Positions 26,501-38,627 of a stretch of DNA of 64,000 bases are shown in pieces. A program made the translations under genes and the position numbers. The notes under the pieces are model-generated. The model did not search any database, had not been told where the DNA came from, and saw only the letters and a program-made list of their open reading frames with translations. The stretch is from Pyxicephalus adspersus (taxonomy: Eukaryota; Chordata; Amphibia; Anura; Pyxicephalidae), in contig NC_092861.1 in NCBI RefSeq assembly GCF_032062135.1, positions 62,113,980 to 62,177,979 on the forward strand. Reading direction: 5' to 3'. The number at the start of each line of letters is the position of its first letter. Within the stretch, counting starts at the first letter, position 1.

Positions 26501-27120
26501 GTATATGCATGTAAGGTCCTATTGTAAGACACAAAGGAAAATTAACATGGAAAGTGTAATACTTAATAATTACAATCTACGAAAAGATGGCGGTACAAAG
26601 GAACTATAATCCCACATTTACCTGACACTGAAATTATCCTATCATATTGTAATATCAGAGGATGCTGTGGTTATTTTAATCATACTGCAAAAAATCAATG
26701 ACACAATTGCAAATATTTTTTTATAATAATAATTTCCACTTATTTACTTTTTAATATTTTGTTCTGCAACATCTTTTTGTTGTTAGCTTACAAATTGTTA
26801 GAAAGAATCAATTTTCTGGTTCATTTGTGCAGATGTGTTCTAGAAGCATGGAGGATGGCTAACTGTCACAAGCCATCATGCCTTAGAAAATGAAAAAGTC
26901 AGCTTACTGGCGCAATTAAAAACTATCACTGTCTAGAAAAAAAGCATCTAGCAAAATAATTATCTGATCAAAATACTGCAGATACCGTATTCCTATGTGT
27001 ACATGTCCGTCTTTAATTTACCTGCAATCTGACTTTAAATGGGGTCTTAACCTAATTAGAAGACTTTATTTAAGACTGGTAAATAATTTCCTTGCTGTGA
27101 TTGTTTATACTAGGCAATCT
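23593..27120. other. Intronic stretch, mostly unrecognised
   Basis: No exon seen. A possible diverged Family A copy lies at 25480-25760; otherwise nothing was recognised. Confidence 0.45.
25480..25760 (-). mobile_element. Possible diverged Family A repeat
   Basis: The minus strand carries AAAATGGCAGCACCCGGGAG and runs towards GAAGTTCCGCCTCC, similar to the ATGGCGGC-CCCGGAG block and GTTCCGCTTTAA end of Family A. The other end is not clear. Confidence 0.4.
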
Positions 27121-27287
27121 TAGATTGTAAGCTCTTCGAGGCAGGGTTCTTTCCTCCTCCTGTGTTACTGTCTGTATCTGTCTGTATTTAATGTACAGCG
27201 CTGTTTATTATATTGGTGCTATATAAATACTGTATATTATTATTATTATTATTATTATTAATAACAATAATAATAATAATAATAGTC
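27121..27287 (+). mobile_element. L2-type LINE 3' tail with (TTA)n/(AAT)n
   Basis: TAGATTGTAAGCTCTTCGAG, CAGGGTTCTTTCCTCCTCCT, TTTAATGTACAGCGCTG and TTGGTGCTATATAAATACTG appear in order, followed by an ATT/AAT microsatellite that folds back on itself. The same tail is at 31320-31478 and 50599-50735, the latter downstream of an L2 reverse transcriptase. Confidence 0.75.
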
Positions 27288-28430
27288 CTTACCACACTAC
27301 TATGGACTGAACTAAAAAATGTCAACAATATGGCATCACGTTATTTTTTAAAATATTTATCAAGCAGTGAATTTGGTGGTAATTCACTGGTGGTAAATCA
27401 ATCACTGTCATTTCCAAAACCTACTGGATTAATCTGTCTTTGTTTGGTAAATGTCAGATTTAATATTTATTATGTCCCTTAAGTCTATTTAGAACAGAGA
27501 AAAAAATGTAAACATTGAATTGCTAAGAAAACAAACATATAACTTTAAATAATGTTAAATTAACAACCACTAACATTAAACATATTTTTTAAAAACTGGA
27601 TGGGCCTTTAAAATGACAAGTCATATAGTTTGCATCTAATGTAACAAAGTGTTAAAGTCCTGGGAAAAAAAGAGTTAATCCTAAACGTATGCCAATACAC
27701 TTCTGCAAATTCCCAAACATTGAATATAAGGAGAAATATAGGAAAATAAATTCCAAGTTCCTTTTTTATGAAGTCCCAGAAGAGTGATTTCTTTAACTAG
27801 GATCCTAACAATAGAATGACTCACTATACTACAAAGTGCATGCCCAATAGACAGGGACTAATGATAAATAATAGGAAAAAATAATTATTATTTAAAAAAA
27901 CATGGGGTTTTGTAATAAAAAGTCAACCTTGTATGAAAGCAGAAATATGGAACACATTTTAATTAATCATGTAATCCTATGAATTCAATATATGAATTCC
28001 TGTTTTGTTTCATGCACCTTTATCAAATTTTACTCAATTTTACTCTATTTGCTGAACAAGATGATCTGAAAAATGTCAGAGAAAGGTTTTCATTAGTAAT
28101 CATCCTTTGCCTTCTTCAACCCCCTCTCGGCTGCTCCTTTTTCCCAAGCACACTCTGCATAACCTCAGAAACATATACAAAGAAAGATTGAAGGCAAAGT
28201 CCTGTCTCCTCAGTGTATGCATTTTGATGGATGAATGGAATTTCAACCCAAAAAGGGATACTATCTTTCATATATATCCCAGCAGAACTTAAAACTGGAA
28301 ACAAGTCCAAACAGGAATCCTTTTGCAACAACTTCAGCAGAGATTTCACCAAAATACCACCCATTTGACTTTTTGTCATATTTGTAATTTTTGTACATGA
28401 CCCCCCAATGACTGTAAAATTCGCTTAATA
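27288..28430. other. Intronic stretch, unrecognised
   Basis: AT-rich with no domain-bearing frame and no repeat identified. Confidence 0.45.
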
Positions 28431-28436
28431 CCATAT

Positions 28437-28715
28437 GCCTGAGGAAGCATAATGGTAAATCGCGTCTGATATTACACGACACTACATGGTCGCTTAACAG
28501 ATCCTCCTTAATCGCGCAGCTGAAATCTAATCGCCTTAATTGGCAGATTCGCGCCCCCTATTGCTCATTATTATGAAGGCAGGAATCCGGCTGGCAGTGA
28601 GGAGGCGAGTGTACAAGCACACTCGACTCCGGACCGCGGAAAACTGCGCTCGCTGGTCGCGCGTACTTTCGCGCTTCCAGCGAGCGCGGATTTTATTGAT
28701 GAATCAGGGGCATTG
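28437..28715. repeat. CpG-dense interspersed repeat
   Basis: It starts with CCTGAGGAAGCATAATGGTA followed by AATCGCGTCTG, a diverged form of a motif also at 48090 and 59950. The body is very CpG-rich (GCGCTCGCTGGTCGCGCGTA) in a strongly AT-rich neighbourhood. GCGCTCGCTGG and CCAGCGAGCGC form an inverted pair near 28646-28686. I read it as a repeat rather than a promoter; the family is unknown to me. Confidence 0.5.
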
Positions 28716-28864
28716 TCTTACATTATTTCTAGTGCTAATCTCTGCAGAAACTTCCCACCATCAAAGGAAAAAAGACCTATGGTTTACATGGCTGGACCAA
28801 AACTTGCATAAGAACAGTATGTATACCAAACTATATTTTTTAAAACATTTTTTGTTAACATTAT

Positions 28865-29088
28865 GGGCCTGATTTATTAAAGCTCTCCAACGTTGAGAAG
28901 GATACACTTTTTTCAGTGAAGCTGGGTGGTCCAACAAACCTGGAATAGATTTCTTAAAGTTATTTGCTATTTGTTAGCAAATGTTTTGAATTCTGGTTCA
29001 GATCCATTCCAGGTTTGCTGGATCCCACATCTTTACTGATGAAAGTGTATCCTCTCCAGCCTTTGAGAGTTTTTAATAAATCAGGCCA
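28865..29088. mobile_element. Palindromic MITE P, near-full copy 2
   Basis: It runs from GGGCCTGATTTATTAAAGCT to TTTTTAATAAATCAGGCC with the internal inverted CCAACAAACCTGGAAT and TTCCAGGTTTGCTGG segments. Both ends are intact. Confidence 0.88.
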
Positions 29089-30295
29089 AATGTCTCAAAG
29101 AGGTATTTCAAGGGGATTGAAGCAAAACAGAAGGGGTGGTGAAGTTTCACTTTAAATGAATATATTTATGAGCATACCCCATTTTTCAAATAGGTGGTCT
29201 TATATGCAGCATTTTTATTATCTATTACATTTCAAAGTTTCTTCAATAAACATAACATAGGTATACGCTCAACCACATAAAAAATGCAAGTATTTTTAAA
29301 ATTGGTACTAATTAATCATAGTAAAACTAAAAGGTTTTGGTTTGCCTTTTTAACATGTCTAATTAGTATTCCTACTGTTACATAGTAAAGAAAGGAAAGT
29401 TTCAATAAAAATAAATAAAAAACTTGAAATCTATCTACTTGTATCATTTCAATATTAATGCAATTCAGCAACAAACGAAAGTGGAATATTTTACAATAAA
29501 TACCAAAATTCTGTTCCAATTAACCTAGATTTTTTTTATAATTAGCCATTTTGTGAAGGCTTTTCATTTACCAACAGTTCAGGAGGCTCCATTTCATTTC
29601 TTCAGCTGAACAATGTATTTCTTTTCCCAGGTGGATGCTAACTCTATCTGCTTCGTTCAATAGGACACCTTGACAGTTCCAGTCAATTGGGGTTATGACA
29701 TTCTTGTTCAGTCAAACAGATGAGACCTAGGCTAGAGAATAATTTTCTTCAGGTAAATACTGCTGCCTGGTACAATTACAGGGACTGCTTTCTCTTTTCA
29801 GCCTGATTAATCTTCTCTACAATTTGTTATATGTGCAAGCTAATGCATGAAATGTTGTTACGGATTCCAGATGCAAGTTTTGCCACTTTTCAGATACTAA
29901 AATTATCTTTTTTTATTGTGACAGTGAGTAGTAGCATTTTTCATACGATTTTTTCAAACAGTGTCACATTTAATTGAAAATCAAGAATTCAAATACATCC
30001 TCTTATCCAATAGTTTAAAAAATACAGAAAAACAAAAAGAGCAAACCATTGCAGTTTGTTTAAAAACATCTCGGCCAAAAGCATAATTTCAGTAATATTC
30101 TCTTGCAGCATATCTTGTGATGGAATAGCCAAAAACCAAATTTTTTTATAGGATGAGAGTATCTTTATAAACCTGATTCATATAGAAATCTTGTTAGCTA
30201 AATAGATTACTGTGGACATTTTTTAAACTTTAAATTTTTCCTTACCCCATGGACAATTTATTGTTTCTTTTGTACAGCCCTTTATTTTCAATATT
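29089..30295. other. Intronic stretch, unrecognised
   Basis: AT-rich sequence, no supported feature. Confidence 0.45.
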
Positions 30296-30299
30296 AATA

Positions 30300-30385
30300 T
30301 ATAGGGATCTTTTTATAGGGGAAACATTATCATGTAAGAATGTTCCAGTTCCAGTCCAGGATTCCCTGTTGTATAAATAGAGCCC
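30300..30385. mobile_element. Fragment of the TATAAA-ended MITE (copy 3)
   Basis: Only the right end is clear: GATTCCCTGTTGTATAAATA then GAGCCC, as at 5072-5210 and 34927-35075. Confidence 0.4.
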
Positions 30386-30432
30386 ATATTGTTTAACAGG
30401 ACATACATAAAGCGTACATATACTACCTATAT

Positions 30433-30830
30433 GAACTTTCACTTTACATAAAAGGGTAGAAAACCCCCTATGTACGGTAAAAAGTCTGTTTTTTTTTCAG
30501 GTGCAACACCTTCAAAAAGGCGGTCGAGAATGAATGGGAGCCTTCCGGGATACCTACGTAAGGCATCCCGGGAGGGTTTTGGGCGTTCCTTCTACGCATG
30601 TCCCAGCATCTCAGGCATACGCAGAAGAAGCGTTTTTGCTGAAAGAGAAGAATTTGCCGATCTCACGCGTGCGCAGTGAGATCGTCAATTTTTTTTTCAT
30701 CCTCCATCACCTGATCTCTAGGAAGAAGAACTCGACGAAGAAGAAAAGACGAAGATGGCGGCTCCCGGAGTGCCGGCTCGGGGGGACGGATGTTGGGACA
30801 ATGCAGGACCAGATGCCTTTGCTTTCTCTA
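30433..30830 (+). mobile_element. Family A repeat, long copy
   Basis: TTACATAAAAGGGTAGAAAA at the start matches the copy at 12458. Then come CCGGGATACCTACGTAAGGC (palindromic block), TCACGCGTGCGCAGTGAGAT, and AGATGGCGGCTCCCGGAGTG. The last two blocks also occur in the 47398 copy. Frames of 69 and 102 codons here are repeat-derived, and no transposase motif was seen. Confidence 0.65.
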
Positions 30831-31319
30831 GTCCATGTTTAGTGTGGGACACATGATGATACCAAAATGGCAAATGGACCACTCATTTTCAATTTAAGTA
30901 GGCTGAATGACAATTCAAAACCAATAATTTATCTTTTCTATGAATACTAATACATGTATCACACCCATTTGAAACCATCTTTGCGGAACAGAATATTATC
31001 ACAGTTTATCTTTTTTTAGCTAGATTATTGTCACCTGAGATGAATGATCATAATAATTTTGGGTGAAAATCTAGCATGTGTATAGCAGACCCCCCAACAT
31101 CTTTTGACAATCTGCAGTGGCTCGTACCTAAACGACCAAGCAGGGATGACAGCAGTTATATCCTACTAACTACCACTACCAACTAATGTACTCAAAGTAA
31201 TACCTTCCAACTTAATATTCTTTGGTGTGATCTTTGCGAAAATTTGAGAATTACATACTGATTTTTGTAAAAACATGCTATTCCCATGTTAAGAAACTGT
31301 AAATAGTTGAATAGTTTTT

Positions 31320-31478
31320 AGATTGTAAACTCTCCTGGGCAGGGTCCTCTCCTCCTTCTGTGTCTCTGTCTATCTCTGTCAATTGCAACCACTATTTAAT
31401 TTACAGCACTGTGTAATATTTTGGTGCTATACAAATACTGTTTATTATCGTTATTATTATTATTATTATTATTATTAA
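31320..31478 (+). mobile_element. L2-type LINE 3' tail
   Basis: AGATTGTAAACTCTCCTGGG, GTCCTCTCCTCCTTCTGTGT, TTTAATTTACAGCACTGTG and TTGGTGCTATACAAATACTG are followed by (TTA)n, parallel to 27121-27287. Confidence 0.75.
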
Positions 31479-31627
31479 TAATTTTTTGAAGACAGAATTT
31501 TTTTTAAGTGTATGTACAACCAAACTTATTTGAAATGTGGTTAAAATATGAAACTATTGGCTAAAGGTTTCATTGCTATTTGCAGTCCTGCTAAGTAGAA
31601 TCACTCTGTCTATTTCTCCCAGTGACT

Positions 31628-31664
31628 CTCATGTCAACTGTGTGAATTACACAGTTGACATGAG
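31628..31664. repeat. Perfect 16-bp inverted repeat
   Basis: CTCATGTCAACTGTGT, a 5-base GAATT spacer, then the exact complement ACACAGTTGACATGAG. No flanking element was recognised. Confidence 0.9.
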
Positions 31665-32926
31665 GGTAAACTTTCAATAGGAAAACTTGTCTACCTGTCT
31701 GGATGTTCCCATCACTTTATTAAGATTTCCTCTCACACCCTAAGTTTGTCCCTGAATAGATCAGTAGGTTAAGGGACATCCCTTCAAAGGCACACAAAGC
31801 AAACAAAATATAAATTGACTTGGTTTTTGACCTTTCGCTTATTTTTCCAAACAATTTATGACTGACCTCTGCTTATGCTAGCAACCTTCGGGAGGTGTGG
31901 GCTAAATTTGCTCCTTTCTGTTATTGATGTCCAAATGGTGGTAATTTTATTCATTACACGGATAGACATGAACAAAGTGGTTTTAAAAAAGCTAGAATTT
32001 TGTATTGCAAGAGTCAAATTTACCATTTATCTTTAAAGGAATCACCTTTAAGTGATTACTTCCCGACTCCTTCCTACAATTCTTTACTGCAATATGAAGG
32101 TGAATTTATATTGTTAAACCTAATTTAGTTTATTCTCTTACGGTTCAAAATTCTAAATCAAAAAAGATGTAAAAATGTTACAGAAGTTCATGGAAACAAA
32201 AGAAAGAGATGGATACTATTTTACATTTCTTCATCTATTTAAAATAGTTAGATTGTTCAGTCTGGTTTTCCCAGTTCTAGGTTCTAAAGGCCACTAATTT
32301 GCATAGATATTGCTGCAAGAGACAGAGATCAAAAGGTTATGGTCAGACTATGGGTGTTTATTATTTATTTGTCTTAACCAGTTAAACATTCTGAGACCAC
32401 AAATTCCTTATGCACATCAACTATTCTGGTAATATATGCAAAATTCAATCTATGGTTTATGAAAATTTTATATATGTAGATTTTATCCATTTCTAAAATA
32501 ACCCCCACTGCCTAGTATTTCGTTTTTTATTGTAAACTACACTAATATATGTTACCACCATCAATAAGAAATATTTTATTAAAGCCACAGAATCAATAAT
32601 TAAATTCTAAAATACTTGATAGAAATAGAAAATAAAACCAGAAAAGGTCATTTACATTACTGGGATAAATTATTTCATTTATTACGGACGTGCAAAGTAT
32701 GCAGCACTTGTATGAGATATGGAAAATGTCAACTTTCTAGAGACAATGCATGACCTTTGTAGGATGAGACGATTGTATGCTAGAAAAATGTTAAATTTAA
32801 ATGCAAAGACTGCAACAAAAATTGTATAATTGTTTTAGAGAAAGCAAAGCAATTTTTGGTGGTTACATCCTGCATATAAAGCATTCATTTACTGTAAAAA
32901 AAAATCAAAGCTTCATTAAATAAAAT
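31665..32926. other. Intronic stretch, unrecognised
   Basis: AT-rich sequence with no supported coding or repeat feature. Confidence 0.45.
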
Positions 32927-33980
32927 AGTTACATAGTTACATAGTAGGTTAGATTGAAAAAAGACATAAGTCCATCAAGTGCAACCACTAGGGAAATAAA
33001 CATATCCCAGATAAAAAACCCTATAAGACATAGTTGGTCCAGAGGAAGGCAAAAAACCCTGGTACAATTTGCATCAACAGGGGAAAAAAATTCCTTCCTG
33101 ATTCCATAAGGCAATCGGATTTTCCCTGGATCAACAGTCTCTGTTACCTTTATTTTAAAGCCTTAATACCCAGTTATATTCTGTGGTCCTAGAAAAGCAT
33201 CCAGCTGTTTCTTAAAGCAATCTATAGTAGTTGCTGAAACTACTTCCTGAGGGAGCTCATTCCCCTTTATTACAGACCATACAGTGAAGAATCCCTTCCT
33301 TATCCAGAGCTTAAACTTCTTTTCCTCCAGACTCCAGACAAAGAGTGGGGAGAGAGTTCTCTATATAGACCATTTATATATTTATACAGGATGATCATAT
33401 CCCCTCTTAAACGTCTCTTCTCAAGGGAGAAGATTTTCAGTTCAGCTAATCTCTCCTCATAGCTTAGCTCCTCCATTCTTTTTTTAGTTTAGTTGCCCTT
33501 CTCTTGTGAACTGGTGCCCAAAACTGGACTGCATATTCCAGATGTGGTCTGACCAATGATTTACTTATATTTCCCATAGGTTTATCTACCCCGAGTATGA
33601 CTAGCGGTTACTGCTTCCAGCTTCTTTTTACTCCCCCTAGTCACACTCGGGGTTATCACCCAGGAGGTTAAATGTCATTTGCATCCAGCTCTGATTGTAG
33701 ACAACCTGTATGAACTTAGTTCTTTTACATAGTTTGGTGTCATCTGCAAACACAGAAATGGTACTTTTATTCCCAAACTCTATATCATTTATAAAGATGT
33801 TAAATAGTAAAGGTCTCAACAATGATCCCTGGGGTACACCACTAATAACCTTAGACCTTTCAGAGTATGATTCAATAATCTCTACTCTCTAGATGCGGTC
33901 CTTAAGCCAGTTCTCTATCCATTTACAGATTGACTTTTCTAAACCTATTGACCCTAACTTGCATATTAACCGTCTAATCA
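32927..33980 (-). mobile_element. CR1-clade LINE, 3' half, inactive
   Basis: Read on the minus strand this is the reverse transcriptase and C-terminal region of a CR1-type retrotransposon. Peptide segments in order: [30 protein letters not shown] (reverse transcriptase block), [10 protein letters not shown] (catalytic FADD near 33740-33751), then beyond an insertion LSYEERLAELKIFSLEKRRL and RGDMI. The element ends at tandem GTTACATA units near 32927-32945. Stops and frame changes occur, and the segment between FADD and the C-terminal domain is shortened where another repeat sits (33581-33671). Element type is well supported by motifs. It is non-functional. Confidence 0.85.
33581..33671. mobile_element. 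piggyBac-like mini-repeat nested in the CR1 LINE
   Basis: CCCCGAGTATGACTAG (33589-33604) and CTAGTCACACTCGGGG (33637-33652) are inverted with one mismatch. The right end ATCACCCAGGAGGTTAA is the complement of TTAACCTCCTGGGTGAT. These ends match the longer copies at 7316-7606 and 13107-13385. CR1 coding sequence lies on both sides. Confidence 0.65.
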
Positions 33981-34052
33981 TTTAGATCTACTTACAGCTA
34001 CAATACATTACCACAAGTGTAGGCAACCATGGGGAAGTTTAGATCTACTTTA

Positions 34053-34380
34053 TATTAGGGATGAGTGAGCGAGATTTTTAAACTTGATCTCAAGGCGAGT
34101 TCGGCCGTTCTCGCTTACCGAAATTGTAAGTGAGAACGGCTGGTGTAAATTTGCCAATTAAGATTGAATTTTTCTTTAAAAAAAAGTCCCCATTTAAACT
34201 CTAGTGCCCCGGGATCGCACACAGGAGGATTTCCAGGGCTGCATGAATGAATGCAGCCCTACAAATCCGCCTGTAATGATTTCCTGGAACTTCTGATGGG
34301 TCCGCGAAATCGGTTCTGCGAAATTTTGCAGTCCCATCTGAAGTTCAAGGAAATTTTCGCTGAGGTATTCTAGCTTATTC
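34053..34380. mobile_element. Harbinger-like repeat fragment
   Basis: GGGATGAGTGAGCGAGATTT at the start resembles the GATGAGCGAA termini of amphibian Harbinger MITEs. GTTCTCGCTTACCGAAATTG-TAAGTGAGAAC forms a hairpin, and GGGCTGCATG-AATG-CATGCAGCCC-like sequence gives a second inverted pair near 34230. The class is a tentative call. Confidence 0.4.
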
Positions 34381-34926
34381 CTACTTTAGATATACTAAAG
34401 CATTTAAAGGCTGGATGCCCTAACAATAATGTATATTTCCAGGTTTTATCTACCATATCTATTAAAGAGAAGAATAAAGGGCCAACCTACAATGAGTTTT
34501 CAACTTTGATGATAAGAATAGTGGGGCCTGTTTGAATGACTCTACCACCTTGCTTCTGATTGGGTGTTCGAAATGAGGAGCACCATTAAACTTTTTACAG
34601 TGCTGTCAACAAATGGTTACCATTGAGTAGAAAACTGAGGTTTGTTTTAGTAGTACTCAGAGCCTAAGAAATATAATTTTTTTTCAATTAAGACTGTCAT
34701 TCAGACATTTCCCAGCTTCACTAGTCCAATGAAACAGTGTTAACCTCCACCAAGTATACGTATAAAAAATATGTTGTTGCACTTTAAACAGTCCAGTCTA
34801 CCTAAAGATTGATGGAACTAGCTCATCTCTAAGATGAAAGTAACTGTCATCTACTTTAATATATTCTTATATTATGGTCTTCATTTTAGTTTTATTCTGC
34901 TGGAACTAGCCTCCACAATTCTCTTA

Positions 34927-35075
34927 GAGCTGGATTTATAAAACAGAGAATATGACATTCCCTTAGACATTTCCTGGTTAAAATCAATTACTGCTATTGA
35001 AACACACGGACCTGGAAGATTCCCACAAGGGAATATTCGAGGGAATGTCTGATTCCCTGTTTTATAAAGAGCCCA
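34927..35075. mobile_element. TATAAA-ended MITE, best copy
   Basis: The left end GAGCTGGATTTATAAAACAG and right end CTGTTTTATAAAGAGCCC are inverted. The inner GACATTCCC and GGGAATGTC are also inverted. The size is about 149 bp, with related copies at 5072 and 30300. Confidence 0.7.
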
Positions 35076-35677
35076 TAGTATCTCACAGAAAAACAAAAAG
35101 CTAAATAGAGTAATAAGGTTAGTAAATGGTAGTCATCAACAATTTTTTTTAAATCATATCATGCTGTTTAAACTCCAGTATAAGTATATTTCTAATAAAA
35201 AAGCCAACAAAATAAAAAGGACTAGGCACCACAATAATTTTTGTTAAAAGTATAGCTAAACAGATTAATTCACTGTCAATTTGCAACAAATTCACAATCA
35301 ACAGTCTATTGTTCAATAAAAAAAAAAGTTAGCCTGTTTTAAGCTGTATAAAATATCTGACTTACAAGAAGGCTAGTGTCTTTATTTTTATTTGGTTGAA
35401 AAAAAAAATCAAAAATAACTATTTTTTTATAATATAAATACAGGATGAACAATAAATAATGTTTAATGCAGAAATGTATTTTTGATTACAAAAAACAGAC
35501 ATACTAGATCCTTAAATCATTATAATGATTTACAATTGAAGTGTAAATGGCTATAATACCACTTTTTCTTATACATATCTGAATATACCAAAACCAAAAT
35601 TGCTTTCGAGATGATCATATGGAGGGTAAGCATGTATTAAACTAATTACAAAACCTTACAGTCATTTACAATATGTG

Positions 35678-35680
<3 letters not shown>

Positions 35681-35728
<48 letters not shown>

Positions 35729-35733
35729 TATAT
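35681..35733. repeat. (TA)n microsatellite, imperfect
   Basis: TA units with TTTA interruptions. Confidence 0.97.
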
Positions 35734-36596
35734 CATTTTTTTGTTCCAAGAATTGTTGCTTATAAGGTCACATTACACATAAATATTTCTTTATGGAGCA
35801 GCAGAGCACAGCCATGTGTAGCAGTAAAAAAATATGCCAGTGGGATTTATGCTTTTGGACATTTCATGTGACATTTAAGTACTCTTGCTTGAAAGATCTG
35901 AAAAGATCAACAATTTCATGCAATTGTAGCACTGGGATTTGGGTGTATAGTTTTCTCATCTCTGCTTCCAAAATTCAGAGATGGCATAAACTTACTATCA
36001 ATAGAAGAGCATCATTTTTTTATCTTATCAAATTGGACAATATCAAAGTCAGCTCTCTAAATCCATTCATCCTTGATTTTGAGAACTTTTTGCAATGGCA
36101 TTGAAAATTTGGTAAAAACAATACTATAATGCTTTGATGTTCCCTTACATCAATATGAAAAAAATATATGGAATAGAAGCATTGTTCACAAAGACAGAAT
36201 ATGTTGATTTGTGGCTTTTGGGGTATATAACTACAGTCTTTGGTATGGTTCCATGTTTCAGACTTAGATCTACTTTACTGATGCTTATTAAACATTAACA
36301 GTTCCACCTAGGAAATGCACCTTTCTACAATAAATTTAAGTACAAAGCCCTACAGTTGCTCCATTTTTATTACAAATTATTAGGCAAAGAAAAAATTAAT
36401 TTGAAAACAAACCTGTGAAAAAGTAAATCATGTCTATGTCATAAAAGAAATATTGTATATTATAATATAATTTAATGCATCTTAACATAGACTGCCACAC
36501 CATATACCAAACCAACCCAACCTAGAAAAAATAGGTCCAATTTAAAATTTTTGGAAAAACACTAAATTTAAGTTATGGTGCAAACATTGCTAGTTC
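35734..36596. other. Intronic stretch, unrecognised
   Basis: It contains a 103-codon frame (35793-36104) without recognisable domain, splice context or repeat family. Confidence 0.4.
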
Positions 36597-36845
36597 ACGG
36601 TTTCTCAATCAGGGTTCTTTGGTTTCTCTGGAATTAGGGGTTCTGTGAGTATTGAGCAGTTTATACTTTTCAGGTCAGTTTAAGTGATGCCAGTTACCTG
36701 TTTTGGATGTAAGGGTGAAATTCTTCTCACTGACCATCATGCTAATTTACTGTGAGCTATAGATATAGTAATTATAGCAGGGGTTCCACGAAGATCTAAA
36801 CATTATTTCAAGGGTTCCCCAGGGTAAAAAGTTTGAGAAACACTG
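36597..36845 (+). mobile_element. hAT-like MITE, copy 2
   Basis: It starts GGTTTCTCAATCAGGGTTCT and ends AAAAAGTTTGAGAAACACTG, inverted ends typical of hAT MITEs. Internal GGTCAGTTTAAGTGATGCCA and ATAGATATAGTAATTATAGC are shared with 7671-7868 in the opposite orientation. Confidence 0.8.
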
Positions 36846-37428
36846 ATAAAGTACATAGAGTGTTGGGATGTTGTATTATTCCTTTCAAGTGATAACCAAC
36901 ATTCTCCACTTGAAATTAAAGTAATGGATTTATTACTAGGTTTGCCTAAAAACAGACAGATTCAGGCTGGGTAGCAATGATAGTTAGCAGTTCACTGGAC
37001 AACGATGATAGTCTTATTAATAAAGCATCATAGAAGTTTGTTAAAAGTAAATTCAAAATTCAAATTATCCAAAATTTAATGAGGCAAGTTTCAAGCCGTT
37101 CATATAAATGCCAAGAAGCTGTTACTTCAGTGTTATATCTTTATCCAGTTATGAAATAAATCAGTCTAAGCACCAAATTTAGCGGGAGGCTTAGTGAAAA
37201 AGTATAGCAGATGGAATGCTATCGGCCAATAGAACCTAGGAGGACATAAAGCAGATGTGGTAATAATGAGCATGTGTGCTTCTAGTGACTCAGTGGAAAT
37301 TAAGGATGCTTTTGAAATTTGTATATCAAATATTTCTTTTGTAAAGGAGAATTACAGCCATCCAATCAAGTGCAAGCACAAACCACCACCTTTTTTAAAA
37401 TCCCTTGTAAAATGAACAACCTCACAAA

Positions 37429-37430
37429 TA

Positions 37431-37461
<31 letters not shown>

Positions 37462-37462
37462 N

Positions 37463-37503
<41 letters not shown>
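37429..37503. repeat. (TA)n microsatellite with one N
   Basis: About 37 TA units with a TTTA near the left and a single undetermined base at 37462. The tyrosine/isoleucine open frame across it is not a gene. Confidence 0.97.
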
Positions 37504-37506
<3 letters not shown>

Positions 37507-38625
37507 ATAATAATTTGACTCATACTTTTACTGTAAACCTTTAGGTTTGTGCTAAACCTTATTTAGCTGTAACTGTTATTCATCATTTGCATACATGATG
37601 ATATTAAGAAAAAATATTATGTAAATATTAATACCTTTTTATTAGAAAAAAATTGTATAGCTCAGTCACTGAGAGAAATTTGCTAATATTTGCTAAAAAT
37701 TGTAATAGTCATAGCTGAGCTATACCTAATCCATTTTCACATTATATAAAGCATTTTGGTAATTTTCTATTGAAGCCTGATGATGACAGTGTATATATAT
37801 TTCATGCATTAAAAATGCAAATAGCAAGTCTGTGAAAACAGCATCTGATTGGAAATATTTTACTGAACCTACTACTGTCATCTGACTGACTGTCCTGGGT
37901 GAAAACTTCGTAAATTGCCATTGCACTTTGCTTTTCATAAAATAAGTCTTGTGTCCTTATTAGATGGTGGCCTTCACAACAAATAAGTAAAACTGCATTG
38001 ATTTTAGTATTCTAAGTAATACAAACAAAAACAATGTAATAAAACTAAAACTCTTTGGTTTTCACTCCCTTTGGTACTCACCAATATATGTATGATAAAT
38101 TACAAAGGAAACAGGAGTTTTATTGCTCTCTTGTTTTACTTTAAAAACTGAATAATGTTAATATTGAATCATAATTCTGCTACAGAAATTGTTAGAGGGA
38201 CATTATAGGGATTGATATTATTGATATTTACTGCTGTGGCAGCTTAGTGTTATTATACTAGCACGATTTAGTGCAGATAGGGTCTGTGTCAATATCAGTC
38301 ATGATCATTATTATCTTTCCCAGGGCCATTTCTGGGCAGGAGCATCCTAAGCACAACTCTAGGGCTCACATCTCATTTACTCTACTGGTTCCGGAGTTCC
38401 GAAACCTGGCAATCACAATCTACCTTTTGGCTTCAGCTATATAACACGTAAATCAAAACTCCTCCATGCCACGCCTCTTCTGCATGGTAGAAGGCAGACA
38501 GAAAACTAAACAAAATAAAAATAATAAAATATAGTAAGAACTGTAACCTCTTACACTATTCTGTGTACCAAGCCAGCAATATACCAGTATCTCTTATTCA
38601 GAACAGTGTAATATAAACTCCTAGT
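37504..38625. other. Intronic stretch, unrecognised
   Basis: AT-rich sequence without supported features. Confidence 0.45.
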
Positions 38626-38627
38626 TA

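Noticed and set aside
30470..30842. Basic, arginine/lysine-rich frames of 69 and 102 codons
   Set aside because: They fall entirely within a Family A repeat; the same segments recur elsewhere with frames broken.
35793..36104. 103-codon plus frame with several cysteines
   Set aside because: Composition is ordinary for AT-rich DNA; no signal peptide, domain or plausible splice sites.
37319..37507. Open frame ending in alternating Tyr-Ile
   Set aside because: It is translation of a (TA)n microsatellite.
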